DNA from: Methylotenera_A sp031369365
GTDB taxonomy: Bacteria; Pseudomonadota; Gammaproteobacteria; Burkholderiales; Methylophilaceae
DNA length: 35,610 bases
Assembly: GCA_031369365.1 (NCBI GenBank)
Contig: JANMOP010000037.1
Span: 1-35,610, forward strand
Reading direction: 5' to 3'
The notes beneath the pieces were generated by a model. The model was not told where the DNA came from. It worked only from the letters and a program-made list of their open reading frames with translations, and ran no database searches. The position numbers and the translations under genes were made by a program. Below are positions 30,623 through 35,610 of the stretch, piece after piece (within the stretch, counting starts at the first letter, position 1; every line of letters begins with the position of its first letter).

Positions 30623-31630
30623 ATGGATAAACGCATTCCCGTTACATTATTGACTGGTTTTTTAGGCAGCGGCAAAACCACGCTGCTCAATAAACTACTT
30701 AGTCGCCCCGAAATGAAAGATAGCGCGGTGATTATTAATGAGTTGGGCGAGGCGGGGCTAGACCACATTCTCGCCACGCAAGTCGACTCTGAGCATATCG
30801 CTGATAACACCGTATTGTTGAGTAGCGGCTGTGTGTGCTGCACGCTAAAAAACGAGCTGGCCGACACCATGCGCGATTTATTTTTTAAACGGGCACTGCA
30901 AGCTATTCCACAATTTAATCGCTTGGTGATTGAGACCACTGGCATGGCCGATCCTGGGCCAATTCTAGGCAATTTAATGAACGAACCTGTAATTGAATCG
31001 GTGTTTCGCTTAGATGCAGTTGTCGTCACTATTGACAGCCAATATGGATTGCAGCAATTACAAGCGCACGCTGAGGCACGTAAACAGGCGGCAGTGGCCG
31101 ATATATTGCTACTTACCAAAACTGATTTGAGCACGCCAGAACAGTTATTTGCTTTAAAAGAAAAACTCATCGCAATTAACCCAGGTGCTACCCAACACAA
31201 AATTCAGCACGGCCAAATTGAGCCTGATTACATTATTGATGTTGGGCTATTCGACCCCGCAGGCAAGCGTGCCGAGCCGCAGCGCTGGTTGCGCGAGCCT
31301 GTGCAAGCGCGTGGCATGCTGCCACAAAAAACGCACCATGACGAAATTGCTAGCTTTACAGTTACCCTGCCCAGCCCAATCAATTGGCGCGATTTAAAGC
31401 CTGTGATTTTAAAGCTTTGCCAAACACATGGCGAAAAGTTATTGCGCCTAAAAGGCATTATCCACGCAGCTGACCTGGATAATCCGCTGGCGATTCATGC
31501 CGTGCATTTTACGCCCTACCCGCCTACTGAGTTGGAAGGCTGGATTGAAGACGAGCCGACGAATCGCATTGTATTGATTGGTAAAGGCTTAGACGAAACC
31601 GAGATTAGAAAAATGTTGACGCAAATTTAA
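30623..31630 (+). CDS. COG0523 (CobW/YjiA-like) metal-chaperone GTPase
   Basis: A 335-aa G3E GTPase. Walker A is GFLGSGKT (12-19), NELGE lies at 39-43, the metal-binding CVCC motif (70-73, in SSGCVCCTL) sits between switch I and Walker B, Walker B is VIETTGMADP, and the base-recognition motif is TKTD. The C-terminal CobW_C domain (about 240-335) begins EIASFTVTLPSPINWRDL and has LLRLKGIIHAAD. Members insert or buffer Zn, Co or Ni; there is no B12 or urease gene nearby, so a Zn chaperone (YjiA/ZigA-like) is the best guess. No Zur box is seen. Confidence 0.93.
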   Translation: MDKRIPVTLLTGFLGSGKTTLLNKLLSRPEMKDSAVIINELGEAGLDHILATQVDSEHIADNTVLLSSGCVCCTLKNELADTMRDLFFKRALQAIPQFNRLVIETTGMADPGPILGNLMNEPVIESVFRLDAVVVTIDSQYGLQQLQAHAEARKQAAVADILLLTKTDLSTPEQLFALKEKLIAINPGATQHKIQHGQIEPDYIIDVGLFDPAGKRAEPQRWLREPVQARGMLPQKTHHDEIASFTVTLPSPINWRDLKPVILKLCQTHGEKLLRLKGIIHAADLDNPLAIHAVHFTPYPPTELEGWIEDEPTNRIVLIGKGLDETEIRKMLTQI

Positions 31631-31644
31631 AGCATTTATTGCGT

Positions 31645-32556
31645 TTACGATGCGGTTTTATAATTCTGCCCAAAAAACTCAACCATTAGAAAATTTTCTA
31701 AGCCTGCGCTATCTTCTGTCCGCGCAGAAAGTACAACAGTCCTCCCCAAACGATGCGATTCCCAATCAAAATCGCCTTGGTAATGCTGGCGTATCAAGCT
31801 AATCATGCGCCTTATCATTATCAAACGCACATCTTGATCTGCACTCGCCTCTACCTCAAAAAACTCACGCCTAGCATTGCTTAAACTGCTGGTCCAACCT
31901 AAAAACGTAAAGCTCGCGCTACGCGATTCTAGCCGTGTGATTTCAAAAACGCCGTTGGTGCCAGATTGGAAATTACGTTTAATGTTTGCATCCCTTTTTT
32001 CTTCTGCGCTTGAGCCGCGCTCTGCGGCAGCTGCTGCGGTATTTTGGCGTGCCGCATCTGACTCTTGCGCTTCGCGCTGCGCCCGCTTTTGATTCACCAT
32101 CGCCATCATGTCCGTTGGCGCGTCTGTGGAAATTTGTGGTTGAGGTTTAATCGGCGGTGTAATTTTCGCTGTTTGTGGGCTGGGCTGTGGTGTAGTTAGC
32201 ACTTTAGGCACAGAAAAATCACTCGCTTTAGGTGTGCTGGGTTTGCTAGTAGGTTTCTTAGCAATAATTTTTTTCTTAACTTCTGGCGCGGGCGACGGGA
32301 TAGGTTCTGGTACTGTTTCTGGTTCTGGCGTCACTACTGGCGCAGTGGGCTTTGGCGCAAGGCTTACTTCCATAGTGGTCGCTTGCGGACTAGGGTTTAA
32401 ATCAATTTTAGGCACTAAAAATAACAATGCCAGCAAGTGCAACGCCATTGAAATTACCACCGCAATCAAGGTGTTACGGGTAATATTCAGGCGTATTTGC
32501 TTATCGCCGCGCGGCTTTCGCAAAAACGCCTCAAAGCTATTATCGTTGCTTAACAT
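31645..32556 (-). CDS. TonB-like single-pass membrane protein with Pro-rich periplasmic linker
   Basis: A 303-aa inner-membrane protein. A short cytoplasmic N-terminus (1-28) is followed by one membrane helix (LIAVVISMALHLLALLFLV, about 30-48), then a Pro/Lys/Thr-rich linker (55-140). An Ala/Glu/Arg-rich coiled segment (about 155-195) precedes a C-terminal domain, GVFEITRLESRSASFTFLGW onward. The architecture recalls TonB, but the C-terminal YP motif of TonB is missing and there is no exbBD. Similar proteins are common in betaproteobacteria as hypotheticals. The ATG at 32556 lies 6 nt after the hrpA stop and lacks a Shine-Dalgarno, so translation is probably coupled to hrpA. Confidence 0.75.
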   Translation of the reverse strand: MLSNDNSFEAFLRKPRGDKQIRLNITRNTLIAVVISMALHLLALLFLVPKIDLNPSPQATTMEVSLAPKPTAPVVTPEPETVPEPIPSPAPEVKKKIIAKKPTSKPSTPKASDFSVPKVLTTPQPSPQTAKITPPIKPQPQISTDAPTDMMAMVNQKRAQREAQESDAARQNTAAAAAERGSSAEEKRDANIKRNFQSGTNGVFEITRLESRSASFTFLGWTSSLSNARREFFEVEASADQDVRLIMIRRMISLIRQHYQGDFDWESHRLGRTVVLSARTEDSAGLENFLMVEFFGQNYKTAS

Positions 32557-32562
32557 CAAATT

Positions 32563-35500
32563 TTAGTGATTAATCTCTGCCCAAGTTTTTTCTAGTCGCT
32601 TAATCGAGACTGGGAACGGTGTTTTAAGTTCTTGTGCAAATAGCGACACGCGCAGCTCTTCAATTAACCAGCGATAGTCCTGCAAGGCAGGTGTAATAAG
32701 GCTTGCAGAGGCTTGTAATTGATTGGTTTTATCTTGCCATTTTTGCCAAATTACGCTCACACTGGCGGCATTTTTGCCGTCACGGTCTGGTGCAGCGGGG
32801 TGTTTTTCAATACGTAATCGTAGCGCTTTTAAATAGCGCGGAATGTTTTGCAGGTATTCCCAAGGCGTTTGTGTAAAGCAATTTTTATATACTAATAATT
32901 GCACTTGTTGCTCGACATCTTTTTTCAATCTATTTACCGTTGCGGGCATTTTTGTTTGTTGCGTCATGAGCAATTGGTACTCGCTTGCGATGGCCTGTGC
33001 CTGACGTGCAATCGCCTCACTCACCGCTGGCAAGCGCGTGCGGGCACGCGCTTTCAGCTTCATAAAATCTGCATTCGTGCGCGGCAAATCATCTTCGCCA
33101 ATAAAAGCGCGGTCGGCAATTGCAGTTAACATATCCTCGCGCAAGTCGTCGGGCGACATAATAGTACGCAGGCTTAGTGCGTATTGGTTAAAGTTTGGCA
33201 AGCTTTTTTCCAGCTGTTTAATTTGCTCTTTCAGCTCAAAACGCATTAAACGACACACGCCTTGGCGATGATTCATTGCGGCCTCACGCGCGGTGTCAAA
33301 TAATTTCACAGAAACGGCGTCGATATTGTCTTCCAGCGCGGGGTAGCCCGTCACCTTCAAACCATCACGTTCAAAACTTAACGTTTGTGGCAAATCGCCA
33401 AAATCCCATTGTTTAAGATTGGTTTTCTCGATGTCGGGCGAAGTGTTTCTAAACGTAAGTTGTGCAGCTTGGCCGAGCTGCTTTTGCAAAGCGCGCCAAT
33501 CACGCCCCATCGCTAACTCGCGGCCTGCGTCATCCACAATGCTAAAATTCATTAAGTGATGCACTGGTATTTCGCTTAAAACCCAATCATCTTTGCTGAT
33601 TTTTAGCGTGGTTTTGTGTTGGATGTAGGCGGCGAGGCTATCTAGTAATGTTTTATTGTATGCAACACCCTCTCCCCAGCCCTCTCCCATCCAGGCAGAG
33701 GGCGTTTGTGATGCACTTACTTTTAGCCCCTCGCCCCTTGTGGGATTAGCAATGACTTGCTCGCTTGCGAGCTTAGTCAGTTGCTTAGTTGCATCATTAG
33801 TGGAGTTGGGGAGAGGGGTAGTTGAATGTTCCAAAAACCCCGTCACAAACTCTGGCACAGGCACACATACCCGTCTAAAAGTTTTAGGCAGCGCCTTAAT
33901 CAAGTAGGTCAACTTCTCGCGCAACATGCCTGGCACTAGCCATTCTGTTGGTGTTGGGTCAAGCTGATTCAGCAAAGCCAACGGCACAGTTGCTGTTACG
34001 CCATCCAAAACATGGCTAGGCTCAAAGCGATATTTAAGCGGGATTAAGACGTTTGTAGGAGCGACGCCCTCGTCGCGATTGTCTTTACTATTGTTCGCGA
34101 CTGGGGCGTCGCTCCTACCTAGTTGTAGCAACAATAGCGTCTCAGGAAACTGCACCGCCGTAATCGCGTCTGCGCCGTGGCGCATTAAATCCTCACGCGT
34201 CAGATACAACAGCTTAGGTTTAAGCTTCTCGGCACCTTCGCGCCACGCCTCGAAACTTGCCGCGTTGAAAATATCGGCGGGGATCTTGCTATCGTAAAAT
34301 ACAAATAATTGATGTTCATCCACCAACACATCTTGGCGACGTGCTTTGTGTTCCAGCTCTTCCACTTCGGCGATTAAGCGTTCATTTGCCACAAAAAAAG
34401 CCGCGCGTGTATCAAACTCTCCATTGCCTAGCGCTTCACGAATAAAAATCTCGCGCGATTCTTTTGGGTTAATCAGCCCGTAATGCACGCGTCGTTTGGG
34501 GATAATGGTGAGGCCGTACAGCGAAACACGCTCCCAAGCATTGACCATGCCCATTTTTCTATCCCAACGCGGGTCAGAATATTGGCTTTCTGTCAGCCCA
34601 CGAGCCAGCGGTTCTATCCAGTCTGGCTCAATTTTGGCCACGCAACGTGCGTATAACTTGCTGGTATCCACCAGCTCTGCCGCAATCACCCATTTGGGGC
34701 GCGTTTTCTTTAACCCACTTCCAGGTGCGACATAAAAGCGAATACCGCGCGCGCCTGCGTAGCTGTCATTGTCGCCATCTTTAAAACCGATATTGCCGAG
34801 CAGCCCCGCTAATAAGCTTTTGTGGATTTGCTCAAAATTTGCTGGCTCAACATTACACTTAAACTCCATCTCATCGGTAATTTGTTTAATCTGCCCATGC
34901 AACTCGCGCCATTCTTTAAGCCGCAAGAAAGACAAAAAATTGGCGTGGCATTGATTGAGCAAATCTTTGTTGGATTTTTTGGTTTTCAGCGAACTATCAT
35001 ACCAATCCCAAATTTTAAGATAACTCATAAAATCTGAGCCTTCGGCTACAAATTTACTGTGCGCATTATCCGCTGCTTCACGCTTATCCATTGGTCGCTC
35101 ACGTGGATCTTGCATGCTAAGTACGCTGGCGATGATAAGGATTTCGTTTAAACAATTTTCATGTTTAGCCGCCAATATCATGCGCCCAACGCGCGGGTCT
35201 AGCGGCAATTTAGCAAGCTGTAAACCAGTATCAGTGATTTGACGATTTACATCCACAGCGCCCAGCTCTTGTAACAACAAATAACCATCAGCAATTAAGC
35301 GTGAACTTGGCGCTTCAATAAACGGAAACTCCGTCACATCACCCAATTTTAGCGCTGCCATGCGCAGAATCACGCTGGCAAGCGAGCTACGTAAAATTTC
35401 CGGTTCAGTAAATTCTGGGCGACCGTCAAAATCTTGCTCCGAATAAAGTCGTACGCATATACCGTTTGAGACGCGCCCGCAACGGCCTGCACGTTGCTTG

Positions 35501-35610
35501 GCAGCGGCTTGAGAGATTTTTTCAATCTGCAATTGCTCTACCTTGGCTCTAACACTATAGCGGTTCATACGCGCCAGCCCTGCATCAATCACATATTTAA
35601 TGCCTGGCAC
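32563..35610 (-). CDS. hrpA: ATP-dependent RNA helicase HrpA (DEAH-box), 5' end beyond the window
   Basis: The C-terminal ~1,015 residues of HrpA; the frame runs off the window edge, and the N-terminal helicase motifs I-IV (expected ~300-400 aa) are outside. The visible part starts in motif V (VPGIKYVIDAGLAR), then motif VI QRAGRCGRV (39-47), the HA2 and OB regions, and the long DUF3418 C-terminus ending ELKTPFPVSIKRLEKTWAEINH. HrpA unwinds or remodels mRNA on collided ribosomes. Two stretches absent from normal HrpA, residues ~498-519 and ~598-648, correspond to palindromic repeat elements inserted without breaking the frame. The TonB-like gene follows 6 bp downstream. Confidence 0.93.
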   Translation of the reverse strand: MPGIKYVIDAGLARMNRYSVRAKVEQLQIEKISQAAAKQRAGRCGRVSNGICVRLYSEQDFDGRPEFTEPEILRSSLASVILRMAALKLGDVTEFPFIEAPSSRLIADGYLLLQELGAVDVNRQITDTGLQLAKLPLDPRVGRMILAAKHENCLNEILIIASVLSMQDPRERPMDKREAADNAHSKFVAEGSDFMSYLKIWDWYDSSLKTKKSNKDLLNQCHANFLSFLRLKEWRELHGQIKQITDEMEFKCNVEPANFEQIHKSLLAGLLGNIGFKDGDNDSYAGARGIRFYVAPGSGLKKTRPKWVIAAELVDTSKLYARCVAKIEPDWIEPLARGLTESQYSDPRWDRKMGMVNAWERVSLYGLTIIPKRRVHYGLINPKESREIFIREALGNGEFDTRAAFFVANERLIAEVEELEHKARRQDVLVDEHQLFVFYDSKIPADIFNAASFEAWREGAEKLKPKLLYLTREDLMRHGADAITAVQFPETLLLLQLGRSDAPVANNSKDNRDEGVAPTNVLIPLKYRFEPSHVLDGVTATVPLALLNQLDPTPTEWLVPGMLREKLTYLIKALPKTFRRVCVPVPEFVTGFLEHSTTPLPNSTNDATKQLTKLASEQVIANPTRGEGLKVSASQTPSAWMGEGWGEGVAYNKTLLDSLAAYIQHKTTLKISKDDWVLSEIPVHHLMNFSIVDDAGRELAMGRDWRALQKQLGQAAQLTFRNTSPDIEKTNLKQWDFGDLPQTLSFERDGLKVTGYPALEDNIDAVSVKLFDTAREAAMNHRQGVCRLMRFELKEQIKQLEKSLPNFNQYALSLRTIMSPDDLREDMLTAIADRAFIGEDDLPRTNADFMKLKARARTRLPAVSEAIARQAQAIASEYQLLMTQQTKMPATVNRLKKDVEQQVQLLVYKNCFTQTPWEYLQNIPRYLKALRLRIEKHPAAPDRDGKNAASVSVIWQKWQDKTNQLQASASLITPALQDYRWLIEELRVSLFAQELKTPFPVSIKRLEKTWAEINH
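33667..33818. repeat. Family B repeat element inside the hrpA coding sequence
   Basis: Bounded by ACCCTCTCCCCAGC and its near-inverse GTTGGGGAGAGGGG, with an inner CCCTCTCCCAT...GCAGAGGG pair and GGGATTAGCAATGACTTGC followed by TTAGTCAGTTGCTTAGTTG, strings shared with the element at 12664-12837. The hrpA frame reads through it, adding Gly/Ser/Thr-rich residues ~598-648, where E. coli HrpA goes directly from AFL to LLDSL. Confidence 0.85.
34055..34118. repeat. Family A palindromic repeat, copy 5, inside the hrpA coding sequence
   Basis: A 64-bp element with 24-bp arms GTAGGAGCGACGCCCTCGTC... and ...GGGGCGTCGCTCCTAC matching at 22 of 24 positions, the same ends as the four intergenic copies. 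It is translated within HrpA as residues ~498-519 (core GRSDAPVANNSKDNRDEG). Confidence 0.9.

Noticed and set aside
30610..31200. 196-aa open frame antisense to the COG0523 GTPase gene
   Set aside because: Serine/Leu-rich translation without family features; it is entirely antisense to a gene with clear motifs.
31645..32556. Calling this gene tonB
   Set aside because: One membrane helix and a Pro-rich linker fit, but the TonB C-terminal YP motif and neighbouring exbBD are missing.
1342..34118. Recurrent palindromic repeats as a possible CRISPR array
   Set aside because: Copies are dispersed over 33 kb, each alone, with no regular spacers or cas genes.
1..35610. tRNA, rRNA, prophage or IS transposase genes
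   Set aside because: No cloverleaf-like conserved arms, rRNA motifs, integrase or transposase frames were seen on either strand by eye; a tRNAscan or Rfam run was not possible.

Overview
The window reads as a chromosomal core segment of a moderately AT-rich betaproteobacterium, most likely family Methylophilaceae (Methylotenera/Methylophilus-like). This rests on the block ftsK-lolA-(TPR)-rarA-serS divergent from trxB, the TonB-like, DUF3301 and RNB-family proteins typical of betaproteobacteria, and very abundant short palindromic intergenic repeats. The taxon is inferred from gene content and has not been tested by a search.

Layout. 1-3.2 kb: the 3' part of a MltF-type lytic transglycosylase converges on serS; between serS and rarA sits a GxxExxY gene bracketed by 32-bp inverted repeats. 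3.2-9.3 kb: rarA, a TPR/outer-membrane beta-barrel gene, lolA and ftsK on the minus strand. 9.5-12.0 kb: trxB, an Smr-domain gene and a small HEPN-like hypothetical on the plus strand. 12.0-17.5 kb, minus strand: an NTF2-like gene, an ABC exporter half-transporter, ispD-ispF and amtB, with several repeat elements. AmtB has a clear sigma-54 promoter with two NtrC-type sites 30 bp apart. 17.8-22.8 kb: an unknown gene, a DUF3301 gene, a FecA-like TonB-dependent receptor with a Fur box inside its promoter, hslO (Hsp33) and an orphan type IV pilin-like gene. 22.8-31.6 kb: a SpoU rRNA methyltransferase, rsuA-blc (4-nt overlap), a TraB/GumN protein, a MazG-like pyrophosphohydrolase, a spermidine synthase-like gene with rlmL, an RNase II-family exonuclease and a COG0523 GTPase. 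31.6-35.6 kb: a TonB-like membrane protein directly behind a 5'-truncated hrpA.

Functional themes are cell envelope and division (FtsK, LolA, MltF, lipocalin, TPR barrel), RNA processing and modification (SerS, RsuA, RlmL, SpoU methyltransferase, RNB, HrpA), redox and stress (TrxB, Hsp33), isoprenoid synthesis (IspD, IspF), and nitrogen and metal uptake (AmtB, FecA-like receptor, COG0523).

The most unusual structure is the repeat landscape. At least four families of palindromic repeats fill the intergenic spaces. Two of these elements also lie inside the open hrpA frame, where they are translated as about 22 and about 51 extra residues. The GxxExxY cassette with its triple 9-bp inverted repeats is the second structure worth attention. 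There is no phage, IS transposase, CRISPR array, tRNA or rRNA visible.
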